Assembly: GCA_015499995.1 (NCBI GenBank) | Contig: JADNRV010000369.1 | Coordinates: 1-44,885, forward strand | DNA length: 44,885 nt | Source: Flammula alnicola | Lineage: Eukaryota > Basidiomycota > Agaricomycetes > Agaricales > Strophariaceae | Direction: 5' to 3' | Shown here: in pieces, positions 1-10,468 of the stretch | Layout: each line of letters opens with the position of its first letter | How positions within the stretch are numbered: position 1 is the stretch's first letter | Made by a program: the position numbers and the translations under genes | Notes under the pieces: model-generated | Databases searched by the model: none | What the model was told of the DNA's origin: nothing | Seen by the model: the letters and a program-made list of their open reading frames with translations, nothing else

Positions 1-1011
1 GCATACAAGTTCGAAAGAATGGAAGTGCTTCTGAAGGACTCTGGATTTGATTCTGTTGGCGAATTCTTGAAGATTTTGTTCTACAATCCGAGTCGCATCT
101 CTGGGGAGTCTGATCCTCAAGGTTCCTTTCATGCGAAGGCTGTTTCTCAGTTTCTCCAAGGCCAGAACAAGATCAAGATGTCCGATATCATTGTCCTCAT
201 CTACAGGCACAAACACAGTGCACCTTCGCCAGCTTCACCACTTTATTCTGAGCGTCATGCTCCATTCTCACCTTCAGTCTCTCCTGTGGAAATATTTCAT
301 GCTTGTCCTTCTTTATTTTCATGGGCAACCAATCTTGTCGCTACACACGTTCATGAGGAGATCTATCAGCTTTCTCGTACCAACATTCCAGACAGCGAAA
401 CTCATCTTCGAGCATCGACTAATGGCCGCCGCCCGGATCACGTCAAACTGGTAACTTGGCAAGCTCTGGGAAAGTTTAGTATTTCTGCACTCTGCGAGAA
501 ATACAGGGCTCGCGCACCTGTTTCCTGGCATATCACAGAGTCTATGGCTGCCTCACCCAAGAATGGTGTTTTTATTGCACAGAAATGATGCCCACATCCA
601 ATTGTAAGTGTCATTTCATTGATTTGGGAAGTTTAATGTGTGGAAAGTGCCGCCTATCTCTTAGGTCCAAGTTGGTGCTATAAGCTCGTTTATACTCTCG
701 AGGAACCGCTTTGCTAATGGAGATCTCGCAATGGCCTTGGGAGTATGGCATTTCACAGCCAAATCACATATCGATGTCAAACGTGTCTACAGCCAGTTCG
801 GAAACATTGTAAGCGACAACACCATGCGGAACGCTCTTGATTCCATGACAGGTTCGAGCCTGTCCATCCTACGAGACTCTGTCAGAGCTGCAACAGGTCG
901 AGGAGAAACCGAGTGGTGCTTGATTCTTGATAACGTTCAGGAGTACTGCCCAGTTTATGAAGGAGGAATTGCACGTGAAAGTATCCTAAAGGTTGGAACT
1001 GCGGCGACCGC

Positions 1012-2458
1012 TAAAGTGCTAGGTTTCGTCTACATTGGAAATGATCTAGCTAGTGGTGCAGAAAGAACTCTACACTCAACACAACCAAACCACAAAACCA
1101 ACAACTTGACTAGACGTAGTCTTGTGTGCGAGTCTCGGGGGTAAAGTATGAAAAAGGAGAAGTGCTTCGACTTGTAAACAAGTCTACGTGGGTTTTGGTA
1201 TGGGGCGGGTTTTAGTTCCGTAGAACTGGTGTGGTGACTTTCTAACTTCAAAACGATGCCGAACTCGGGCTTCCTTTAACTTGACGACTGATACGAACTT
1301 TTGACTTTAACTTGACTTTAACAACCTGTAACTTTCATGCAGTGACCGCGACGAGTATGCACTACAACTTTCACGCTACCACGATGGGATCGTGCTACAA
1401 CTTTCACGTGGTCACGACAGGTGCACGCTACACTTTACAGAAACACGCGTCAAACTCTGGTTAACTACTTCTCAAACTTGCAATGGTCGCAAAGCTGTTT
1501 TGAAGCGTCAAATGTTGGTCTTTATTAAATTAAGTCTGGTGCGACGAGGTTAAATCGTTCCCTTAAGTGTTTTCACTGGTTTTAAAGCGTCAACTGTGGG
1601 GTGGATTGCCTACTCTACTATGTGCGTTACAAGCGTATTTTATACCTACTGAGCGCCAAGCCTCTACATGTTGCATATGATTCTACGCGTCTAATAGCAC
1701 TATTTCTACTGGTTCATGGTGTCGTGATTACGGGTCTGTTCGGTAACGGTTACTAGTGAGTCCCCGTTTTCTGGCGTATGTTTTGGTTTCAAGAATGAAC
1801 CGCTATATCGCGGAACACCCTCTTTTGGGATCAATACAGTTGGGTCCATATTTAGACACATTATTGCCTGATTGGGATGCACGGCACGTTTAGCGCGGGT
1901 TTCTCTTCTCCCAGTGCAGCACGGTCGTCGGTTAAGTGAGAGCCGCTGCCTCTATGGCGGCGGTTTCCCGCGTGCTTTACTTATGAGCTGGTCTTTGAGC
2001 GCTCGGTCTGTTCGGGACCGAACTACTCAGCCGTTCTACACGTATAACGGACAGATAGGTGTATGGGACAATGTGGACCGCCTGGTCACATGTTCTTTGG
2101 CCCGCGATCGACGCGTCTAACGCTGTCTCCATATTGGACTAGTCATGCCTCAAGACTTCGGGATTCTCATTCTGCGCGGGTTTCTCCAGTCGAAGCCTCT
2201 TGTTTGATTTGCAGGGACACACGGAGGTCATGCTTCTTTGGCACCAACCTTAGTTCTACGCGTACTTCTGAGCTTACTAGCCAGGCCCGCCGGACCGTAG
2301 ATAGTTACTTCCATTGTACTTGGTTATGTGGTTTCCCGCGTGTAACCCACTTAGTCGGCCAACACGAGGTATGCTGCCTACCCTTGTTTCCCTAGTGTAA
2401 TAGGTTGATTGATTGGGAAATCGCAAAATTCCACGGGTGGACCGCGCCGTGCCCTATC
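1012..2458. mobile_element. 1.45-kb insertion in DUF6589 (copy 1), 5-bp direct repeat
   Basis: DUF6589 coding stops making sense after ACCGC at 1007-1011 and resumes after ACCGC at 2459-2463. Removing the interval plus one repeat restores the reading GTAATAICLDDCKPGAFD. No recognisable protein, clear LTR or strong terminal inverted repeat is seen. Inside, a TACAACTTTCAC-like motif recurs near 1328, 1362 and 1398, and GGTTTCCCGCGTG/GCGCGGGTTTCTC motifs recur near 1895-2345. The class is unknown; nested insertion is possible. Confidence 0.55.
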
Positions 2459-3583
2459 ACCGCGATATGTCTCGACGATTGCAAACCTGGCGCTTTCGAT
2501 CTGCAGACTCATCTCTCACGTGTTGCTCAGATGGAGCGAAAGAAAATGACTGTTGAAACATTGAGGGCCGATATCGATTGGCATCATTTGCGAAACGTCC
2601 AGATGTTACACTGGGTTCGTGTTCTGGTCGACTATGTCCCGGACCTCATTTCTGTCTTCTCAAATCTCAGCTCGGTTTCGTTCACCACCCATTGCCAAGC
2701 ATCGCATGCGTGAAGGACGAAAGACTGTCGTTCAGCCATTAGGAACAAATGCCGAGAGAGAAATTGAAACACAGGGAATGGCTCGAGCGCTTCTTGACTT
2801 CGATGAACAGATGGGTCTAGGGCCTGAAGCAGCAACTGAACTTCTGTCTTGGGTTCATGGTGACGGCGCTTCATATGCCACAATTCTTCGACTACAAAAG
2901 TATGTGTGCCACATTCCTGACAACCATAAATCATTCCGCAATCGCATTGCTACGCCTGAAATATGGCATGCAAAAGCCACAAAAATCAACTCGATAGTGG
3001 CAAACCATTATGGACCGTGACCTCCAAGGATCCGTCTTCACTTTCTCGGAGCTCAAACGCAGCGGGATTCAAAAGACCAACTAATCTTAGTAGCTGTGAT
3101 TTCTATCGACAGTGAGAAGCATGTCATTAATATGGGAGGCGCAAGTCCTCGACTGCTGGAGGCGAGCTTGATCCCTTCTTTTCTTCTCTTCTCTGACTTT
3201 GAGCAAATTTTAGAGTATTTCTCAAGGCTAAACCTGACTTGCTTTCATACTTCACTGATCTGGCAAAAAAATAATGAACTACCCACTCTCAATGCACTAT
3301 TACTCCAAGTGGGTATTCTCGTGGATCGTTACGCCTCTCAGGATGCGTATGAAAAGCTCTATCCAAAGCTGAATCAATTGGTGCACCGGCACCAATGAAA
3401 GTCGCATTTGGGCCATTATGGACAGGTTCTACCCACAGCGCGTCGAGCGTGGAGACAAACGTGGAAGTTAATGAGAATGTAGATGTGTTTGACTCTCAGG
3501 AGAATAATTCACCACCTCTTCAACCGAAAATTTGCCAACAGTCCATCAAGAGACTGACAAATTTGACGGGGACCGGGTTCTAG

Positions 3584-3974
3584 CAAGGGGTGTGCACCGG
3601 CAATTGCCGGCATACAGCCTAGGGGGGGGTCCATCGTGGCTTATCCAAATAAAAATTTTGAAGTAAATTTTTGGCAGAATAACACATCTAGAGGTTCCTG
3701 CAAAGTATTATACACTGTTTCCATGAATTTACGGCCCACATGAGCTGCCTGTGGCTCAACAGCAAGAATGTGTCCAGATTTGGACACATTATGTCAGCAA
3801 TCAGATCGGCCCGAACACGGTTAGGTAGCAGATCGGTCTTAGTTAGGAAGGTCTGATCAGGCACGTGACAATTTATTTCAATTTTTTGGAATGGCTAAGG
3901 GGGGGGGAGGGTTAACAAACCCTTATCCAAATAAAGTACCTCGTATATCTGAAAAAAAAATTGCATACCCCTTG
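3584..3974. mobile_element. hAT-type MITE in DUF6589 (copy 1)
   Basis: The ends are inverted repeats, CAAGGGGTGTGCA on the left and the complement of CAAGGGGTATGCA on the right. They are flanked by an exact 8-bp duplication, GGTTCTAG (3576-3583 and 3975-3982). An 8-bp TSD and a CA-GGGGT-type terminus are typical of the hAT superfamily. The 391-bp element has no coding capacity, a subterminal palindrome CCGGCAATTGCCGG, and CTTATCCAAATAAA near both ends. Excision restores GDRVLANSILFLQDFGWW in DUF6589. Confidence 0.82.
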
Positions 3975-4571
3975 GGTTCTAGCAAACAGTATCCTTTTTC
4001 TGCAGATTTCGGCTGGTGGACAGAGCTCGCTTATGCTGTCCAGAGGGCGATATTGGGCGAGTTTTTGAGATTTTGAAGGTTAGCATGTCAGCTGGATCTT
4101 CTGTCACGTAGTATTGCATGGAGGTAAATTTTTAATTGATAGGTCTGGATCTTCACGTTTGCTGGATCTTCACATCAGAATTATATGACATACCTTCTCG
4201 AAATGTACTGCCTCTTGCGGTATGAGGCCTCTAACGACCTCCGCGATGGAATTCTCAACAATTTGGCTGGTGAATGTCACTGGCGAGCTTGGAAAATGGA
4301 TTGAGGGAGACTTGCTTCAAGAACACTATAACCGTTGGCTTGAAGATATGGTCAAGAAAAGGGGCGGCGATTCTGATGATAAATTTTACCGTCAAACTCT
4401 CTCACCGAACGTCGAACACTTCTTACGAATTAAGGAGGAGATCGAGAACGCCTTTGACTTGAAAATCAGAGGAAAAACCCATACTTCCCCTCACCTACGC
4501 GACGAGCTTCGACTGCTACTTTCCTTATACAGTGAGGAGAACCTGCACCTATTCTGCGCCGGACGAACCTT

Positions 4572-6739
4572 CATCAGGAAAACTACATGTTCACTTACGT
4601 GACTTACATCACTTTGACAAGTGACCAAGTGGTGTAAGTGAGTTCAAGTGCCTAAGGTACGTTCACTTGGGTAAGGAGGTCCTTGTCTTAGCCAAGTGAA
4701 TCCTCTTACACAAGTGAACTCAAGTGAGTTCAAGTGAGCAAGTCGTAAGACATCCAAGTGAATAAGAGACATTCAGATTCATCATACAATTAGGAATGGG
4801 TTCAAATAATATTTCTATTGCACGACTATTACATGGATTTACAGGAAGTACTACGTTTACTGAAATACTCATCTACTGAAATGCTCTCAGATCTACTCAT
4901 GCCAGATTGCTCTGCTGCCCATAGGAACAGGGGGATGCAGAGCAAAAGACAACGCTGCACGAACAGCCGCGAGACAACAACGGAATAACAAGAACGGAGG
5001 TTGCTTAAGACGACTACTGACCGGGATGTTGCTGATTGGTTTCTGGTAGGATGGACAATTGTTAGAGGATGAAACAGAGGAAAAGGGCCGGCGTACTTAC
5101 GAGCAAACGATCGAGAACGACAATGGGTGCCGAAGGGGAATGAACGTCAGTCAGCGCCAAAGATGTCTGACATAGTCCTAATTTTCTGTGATTTCTGAAA
5201 GAGCAGTAGATCAGCACCACGCTGAATGACTAACATACTTCTATTTACCTCTATAAAGAGTCAGGCTTCCCAATACATCTAAGCAGCAACAGATTGGTAG
5301 TCGCTGAAAGAAGACATTAGTTACATTGAAGGACGCGAGAAATCCAAACGTGGAGAGGAATATGGGATGTAGATGCGAGGAAAGGTTTACGCACATCGAA
5401 GTCACGGACGTTATCCTAGACTAATAATCTCGCACGCTCACACTTGATCACATAGCTACGGGCTTCGCACGCCGAAGAACTGAATGACGCCAGTGTCTGT
5501 GCGCTGGTACGTGCCGCTGTATGCTATGTGGTCGAACGTGTTTGCCGAGTCACCTTCGGCAAGCACCATGTTGTCAACGAGGACGGGAGGCCTGAGGAGC
5601 GACACAGGTAAGCAATCCTGATCTCATTTTCGTGTTGAAAACAGGGACTTACCGTGGTCTGCGCGTCCATCCCGCCATCTCTGTAGCCCTTAAGCACATG
5701 CGACACGGGTCATGCCTAACGTTCGAATGGCTGGCGGATTGCGGAGGGAGTGGCGAAAGACATTGCGAGCTGGTAAAGGCGGAAAAAGATGAGTAGTGGA
5801 GCCGTCGTATTCATTCTGGGACACTTACCTGGCAAAGTAGACACTAGCTGCCTCGCACGCTCTTTTCCCCCACCCTGACACCCACTATCATCCTTGGAAT
5901 TCACGATTCTTAGAGAGATTAGGCAGCCTTAGCCACTGAGGCGAGGGTTGACGATCAACGTGCTGGACATTAAGTTGTCCTGCTATCAAAACAGTCAGTA
6001 AGCATCCCATAACTCGACCGCATGCTGAAACGAGAACATACCGTCCATGTATAAAACATATATTTTTCAGCGAATCTGACGCGTATGACGTGCTGCAACG
6101 AGGCCTGGCGAGCATACAGCGTGCAAATAACGTCCAACGGATGTGATATTCTGGCAGAAGAGGTAGATTAGACTCTATTGGTAAAGGATCATAGTGCTAT
6201 GCTCACCTTGTCCATTTCAGCAATAATCGGAATGAGGAACCTCGCGTCTAGGTCACGTTCGTTGATAAGAGCCTTCGAGAGCCTTCGCTAGAGCGACAAG
6301 CTTCGAACTTGGCCGGCCATGTTCAGTCGAGTGCTTGTTTACTTAAGATCTAATTACATACCTATTCTGTGCTCTCGTCTTGCTGACATCGAGGAAGTAC
6401 GGATCCGTAGAGTGTCAAGAACAGCAGGTAAGAGGTGGTTGTGGTTTGAGAGCAAGCGATATCAAGGAATCTTTATCTGATGGAAAAATTCACGGTCATG
6501 TGCATCGGAGTTCAAATGAACTTAGCGTCCAAAAGTCTCAAATCGCTGAGAGAAAGTTCACTTGAAGCCTGAAGGTACTGTCCGCACATATCACTTACGC
6601 ACTTGAACCATAGTTTGAACCAAAATTATTTCCCAAATCATGTTGTGGCTGTGTGTCCAAGTGCCAAAGTGATCCAAGTCGCGTTCCAAGTGATTTCAAG
6701 CTGCGTAAGTTGGGTAAGTGATGTGTAGTTTTGCTGATG
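4572..6739. mobile_element. 2.17-kb TIR element with 3-bp TSD in DUF6589 (copy 1)
   Basis: The left end CATCAGGAAAACTACA and the complement of the right end, CATCAGCAAAACTACA, form an imperfect inverted repeat of about 40 bp. Flanks are CTT at 4569-4571 and 6740-6742. Removing the element plus one CTT joins CAGRT to LGHAAVNQFDEGY in frame. Subterminal arrays of CAAGTGA/TCACTTG crowd both ends (about 4600-4770 and 6560-6725). No transposase was found. Exon-like minus-strand stretches with GTAAGT donors (around 5513-5710) suggest captured host sequence but were not identified. A 3-bp TSD with subterminal arrays recalls CACTA-like elements, but the CATCAG terminus is not canonical. Confidence 0.78.
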
Positions 6740-7291
6740 CTTGGGACATGCCGCCGTGAATCAATTCGATGAGGGATACAACAAGTTACGAAATGGAAAG
6801 CTCAAGGGACTTCATCTACAAGACAACGACCTACGCCGATGTTATTGCAGATATCCAGGCATACAAAAAACCGAAGAGAGCTCGGCTCCTGATTTCGAAG
6901 ACGAAGATCTGAATCAACAAGATTATCAGCCCAATGATGACGACCCACCTCCTAGCGAAATCTCGGGCTCTGAATCATACGATTCCAAGTCTGCCTCTGG
7001 TACCTCATCTTCTGGTGCTCGATCCCAAGAGGGCCTTGATGAGGCTGATCCTAGTAACGATCATCTGGTCAGTGGATCGGACTATAGCATGTGCATCTCA
7101 GAGAACAGGCTGACACACGAGGCATGGTACAATGAAAATCGACACGATAATTCAAGTGACGAAGAAGACGAGGCCCATGAGTTTGATGGTGGTTTGGTCG
7201 CCGAAGGTGAGAACGGCAGTGAAGATAATGATTTGTACAATTCAGACTATGCGAGCGAGTAGTTTACAGCAGTTAAAGAACAAGAGAATAC

Positions 7292-8324
7292 TTAATTGTT
7301 TCTTGACCGAGCACGTCGGCGGGTTTGGTACCGTGGACCATATTCTTCCTGTACTTGAGCAACGCTGGGTTGAGGCGCTCTGGGGGCTCGTTGTCGCTTT
7401 GGGGTGTTGGTTATGTCTTCCATCGCTTGGCGTTTATGACTCGAACATTGTTTGCGACTTGAAGATTGGTCTATCGGGTTTTTGGCAGGCTCAGTATCTG
7501 TCTCACATGGGGATTGACTTCTGTTCTCGTCTTCACTAATCATCGCCAGCTGTCGTTTTTCTCGTTGCTTTGATTTAATGAGTTCTCGGGCTTCACCGCG
7601 CCCAGCAATGATGCACGTCTGAATATCAATGATAGAGTTATAGAGAGCGCTTCCGTGAGTGCCGTAGTAGATCCAGGAATTGTCAAGAAGGTCTTCGAGG
7701 TCGGAAGGAAAATGGATGACGAACAACTTGTCAAGTATCGATGATGATACATCAAGTGGAAAGTAGGACGAACGAAGGCGATATTTGTGGCTATCCGAAC
7801 GTCGTTCCATTTGGCGAATAGAGTCTCCGAATTCGAGCAAATGTTTTTCAGCAGCTGCCCGTTCCTTCTTGTTTAATTTGTCTTTCTTTTTCATAGGCAA
7901 CTTTGGAGCAATGACAGATTTGGGCGGCGTTAAAATGGGAAATGAGCCTTCTGGTGATGCTGGTGAGAAGGCGATACTGCCACTCCCTTGGCGTGATAAA
8001 CAAAGCGAGCAGGGTAGGTGACGTCCAGCTGCGATGCAGTCCAAACGAGGTAAATCGGGGCGAGATGGATCCAAATGAAGGTTCCCATAGCAAATATTGA
8101 TTCGGGAAATATAGCAAGTTTTTTCGACAATAATGAGTGCCTTTGATTTATCTAGAATCTGAGGCGTCTTGGTCTTGGTCTTTGAAACATTATTACGTTG
8201 GATTGGAGGAGCAACGAGAGCTGAACAAGGATAAGCAACATACACAAAGATATAAGGGATGATACTCACATTCAAGATACGTTTCAGCTGCCTTAATTAT
8301 GCTACGGTTTGCAAGGATGATGCC
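7292..8324 (-). pseudogene. RecQ-like helicase, C-terminal fragment (copy 1)
   Basis: Read on the minus strand, the fragment starts at the junction just after the motif VI region (RGIILANRSI). It crosses a 49-bp intron (8269-8221, GTGAGT donor, CAG acceptor) and runs to a stop 29 bp from the convergent DUF6589 stop. It contains the Cys-rich block DPSRPDLPRLDCIAAGRHLPC and a basic, coiled-coil-like tail (KKKDKLNKKERAAAEKHLL). All ATPase motifs are missing. In this copy the frame is open through the Cys-rich block; copies 2 and 3 have one extra G (complement strand) there. DUF6729-like sequence lies directly upstream. Confidence 0.72.
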
Positions 8325-9600
8325 GCGTTTCGTGAGTGACTTATTCAATTGCTGAAACATTGATCTCCTCACCTGTTCTAATTTTGCAGTACTCCACCAA
8401 TTCTGATTGTCGAACCCTCGCAATAAAGTCCAGATATATATTGGTGATCAAGTCGTTCATCAGAAAGAAGTCATTGTAGCCATTTTCATCCGTAGGTGAT
8501 GAGAAATTCAGGAGGTTATTTCGCTTGAATGGGTTCTGTCGTGCAGACTTAAAGTACGAGAGATATTCAAGCATCCTTTGCTTGTATTCAAGTAGATGAA
8601 GCTCTGATATCGGGTTAGATATAGGCTTAATATTGGATTATATATTCACAACTCATGCTTTACATTTTCTGCTAGGCCAGCAGACGTAGAGGACGGGCAA
8701 AGTTCTACTATCAAGTCGAAAAGATTGTGCATTACAGCAGCCCATTTGAGAAAGTAGGGAATGCTTCCTAATTGTGAGTGAGAACCGCAGCAGTAAATTT
8801 ATTGGTTCATATGCCAGCAATAAAATAGTGCTGACTTGGTATTTTCCAATGCTCCCACTTATCCCAGAATACATGGTTCATTGTAACAAGGCAGTATCCT
8901 CCAGGTGCGTCATTGGTCTTGCAATCCTTGCATCAAAGCTGATACCCTATTGCTCGCTCATTCATACGAAGGCCATAAACAGTCCAAGACCCAGTGCCGT
9001 TCCACCCATCCCATCAAATCTCAGATGAGGTGCATTTTCGACAGTTTGTCAGGGTAGTTGGATAGAAGACTGGATGGATAACAGTGAGAGCAGTGATATA
9101 CACCTGCTTAGGTTTTATGGAAGGCATTACATCTTGACGCATGAGGTGGAGGAAAGCTGGGGGAATAAAGCGTGGTCCCAGAAATGGGACAGCCTTGTCA
9201 ATAGTTCGCAGGATGTCCTTTGCATTTGCGCTGGTGTTTCCATGGATGAACAGTTTTGAATGTAGGTAGTCCATGTATTCAATGACTTCTGCTTCCTATT
9301 CCAGCTGGAACATCTGTGTCGAGCTATTGTCTTTGTGATTCTTCCAAGACTTCACTCGCTTATCAACCTATATTTTGAATATTTATTAGCACTCTGACTT
9401 GCTAGAAAGTGGTATAGAGCACACATTTATCTTCCAGGTATTTTCAAACTTTTCTCTGGCTGAAGCCATCTTTTCCAATCCTTTGAGGAGCCCGCATATT
9501 ATTTTCAGCTCAAAGACATCTGCGTGCAGTGACATTACAGTTATTTTGAAGGAGGATTGCGAGGGTCTCAGATTCAGAGGTTGGGCGACAAACAGTTTAA
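8325..9600 (-). pseudogene. DUF6729-like 'WDGW' cysteine-cluster protein, truncated (copy 1)
   Basis: The minus strand reads as an agaricomycete protein with a CxxC-type zinc cluster (NCRKCTSSE, then WDGWNGTG, then CKDC), WEHWKIP, FDLIVELCPSSTSAGL, LHLLEYKQRMLEYL and SPTDENGYNDFFLMNDLI. Two introns fit between these blocks (about 8840-8775 and about 8660-8600). In-frame TGA codons lie at 9016-9014 and 8935-8933, each where the family reads Arg, and a TAG lies at 9298-9296 (or an intron acceptor). The 3' end, which in intact relatives continues into an RNase H-like region, is removed by the tandem junction at 8324/8325. The upstream limit near 9600 is a guess. Confidence 0.6.
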
Positions 9601-10468
9601 TTGTGGCTAATTACTATAGCAGGCTAATTGAATGTTGGAATTTGCTTTTGTGGCCACACAGCACCCTGCAGGAGTATTGAGCCACCCTGAGTGTTGAGTT
9701 TCTGTTAAACGTCGGGGACAGGCTAAAGCAAGATCTGTACGACAGATGGTTAGATTGCCTACAAGGGCTATAGGCTATATGGTACGTACATTCAGGGCCA
9801 GCTGTTATCGTACTGTCCAAGATCTTTCAACACATCTCTGCGATCTTGATCGCAGATGCAGACAAGACAGTCGCTTGAGGCCTTGATTCATCTTGAGCAT
9901 CTAGTCTTGAATCTTGAGCATCTAACTTGACGGCACTGCCAGGCAATTGTCTGGAGTCTCGAGCATCTAACTCGACAGCGCTGGCAATTGTCGCGAGCGT
10001 CTATGTCTCGAGTGTCTATAACTTGACAGCACTGGCAGATGTGCAATGGCCGGAGTCGACTTCAACATATGCAGTGTGCGAGCTGTGGGCTGACCGAAAA
10101 CCCTAGGGTAAGGTTAGGTCCACGAGAAGGTCAACTTCAGCGGCTATCGATCATTGATGTTCCCACCTTGAAATTTGTTCTTTCTCAGTTTTAAAATGCT
10201 GTGTCCTTCATCACAGTCTCTGCTCTGCTGCAAGGTACGTTCTCGCAGGCTTGCTGATATCTCCCAATCTCCCAGGTGAACCGATTTGCTTACTGATTTG
10301 CTTCTAGGGAGTGCCGCAGTGCCAAAGGCCAAAAGCACAGCATGCATTACAGCACACATTGTGTCGTGTCCCAATGCAATGTATGTCTGTTCACCACAGG
10401 CTGATTGAGCTCATGCCTGGGCTCTCAGTCCATTTTTCATCAGCTGCAAGTTTACTCACACCTGCCAC
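9601..10468. other. Intergenic region, DUF6729-like/TET divergent promoter side (copy 1)
   Basis: No supportable gene was found in this stretch between two divergent genes. It contains the degenerate short repeat at 9874-10038 and many short shadow ORFs. A minus-strand 76-codon ORF at 10144-10374 resembles nothing I know. Confidence 0.5.
9874..10038. repeat. Degenerate minisatellite-like repeat (copy 1)
   Basis: Four to five imperfect repeats of a roughly 35-bp unit built on CTTGAGCATCTAACTTGAC followed by GCACTGGCAATTGTC. Successive units drift to CTCGAGCATCTAACTCGAC and CTCGAGTGTCTATAACTTG. The TTGAC/TCGAC alternation looks like CpG decay. Confidence 0.6.

Larger units (their letters stand above)
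1..7262 (+). pseudogene. DUF6589-family protein, array copy 1, broken and insertion-laden
   Basis: Fragments read in order as one agaricomycete DUF6589-type protein of unknown function. They are an N-terminal exon (1-603), an intron with GTAAGT and TTAG borders (604-664), an exon 665-1011, then coding blocks 2464-3583, 3983-4078, 4143-4571 and 6743-7262. Recognisable blocks include KTVVQPLGTNAEREIETQG, ATILRLQKYVCHIPDNHKSF and, after the hAT element, FGWWTELAY. The last block is a Ser/Asp/Glu-rich acidic tail ending in YASE. Three insertions split it. An in-frame TGA lies at 586-588, followed by CPHPI and the intron. This copy also has private frameshifts near 2650, 3017, 3105, 3352, 3520 and 6800 that copies 2 and 3 lack. 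The start is outside the window. The family call is by motif memory. Confidence 0.75.
1..8324. repeat. Tandem 15.2-kb unit, copy 1 (left-truncated by window)
   Basis: The first bases of the window reappear at 15190 and 30359, and colinear identity continues through DUF6589 and the helicase tail. The copy ends at 8324, the last base before the sequence departs from copy 3 (which leaves at 38683). Only the DUF6589-to-helicase part of the unit is visible here. Further copies may lie to the left. Between about 2.6 and 6.9 kb this copy differs from copies 2 and 3 by many 1-2 base indels. Confidence 0.95.

Noticed and set aside
1012..2458. ORFs at 1872-2120 and 2063-2395 as genes
   Set aside because: Low-complexity, no start context or family resemblance, and their frames change between copies through one-base differences.
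3584..3974. 61-codon ORF around the hAT MITE right end (3891-4076)
   Set aside because: It crosses the element border; its first part is MITE sequence and its last part a DUF6589 block already annotated.
7132..7539. 135-codon plus-strand ORF overlapping the DUF6589 stop and helicase tail
   Set aside because: It is an out-of-frame read of the DUF6589 acidic tail continuing antisense into the helicase gene.
10093..10112. Telomere-like CCCTAGGG / GGTTAGG string
   Set aside because: A single short occurrence without tandem TTAGGG units; not evidence for a telomere.
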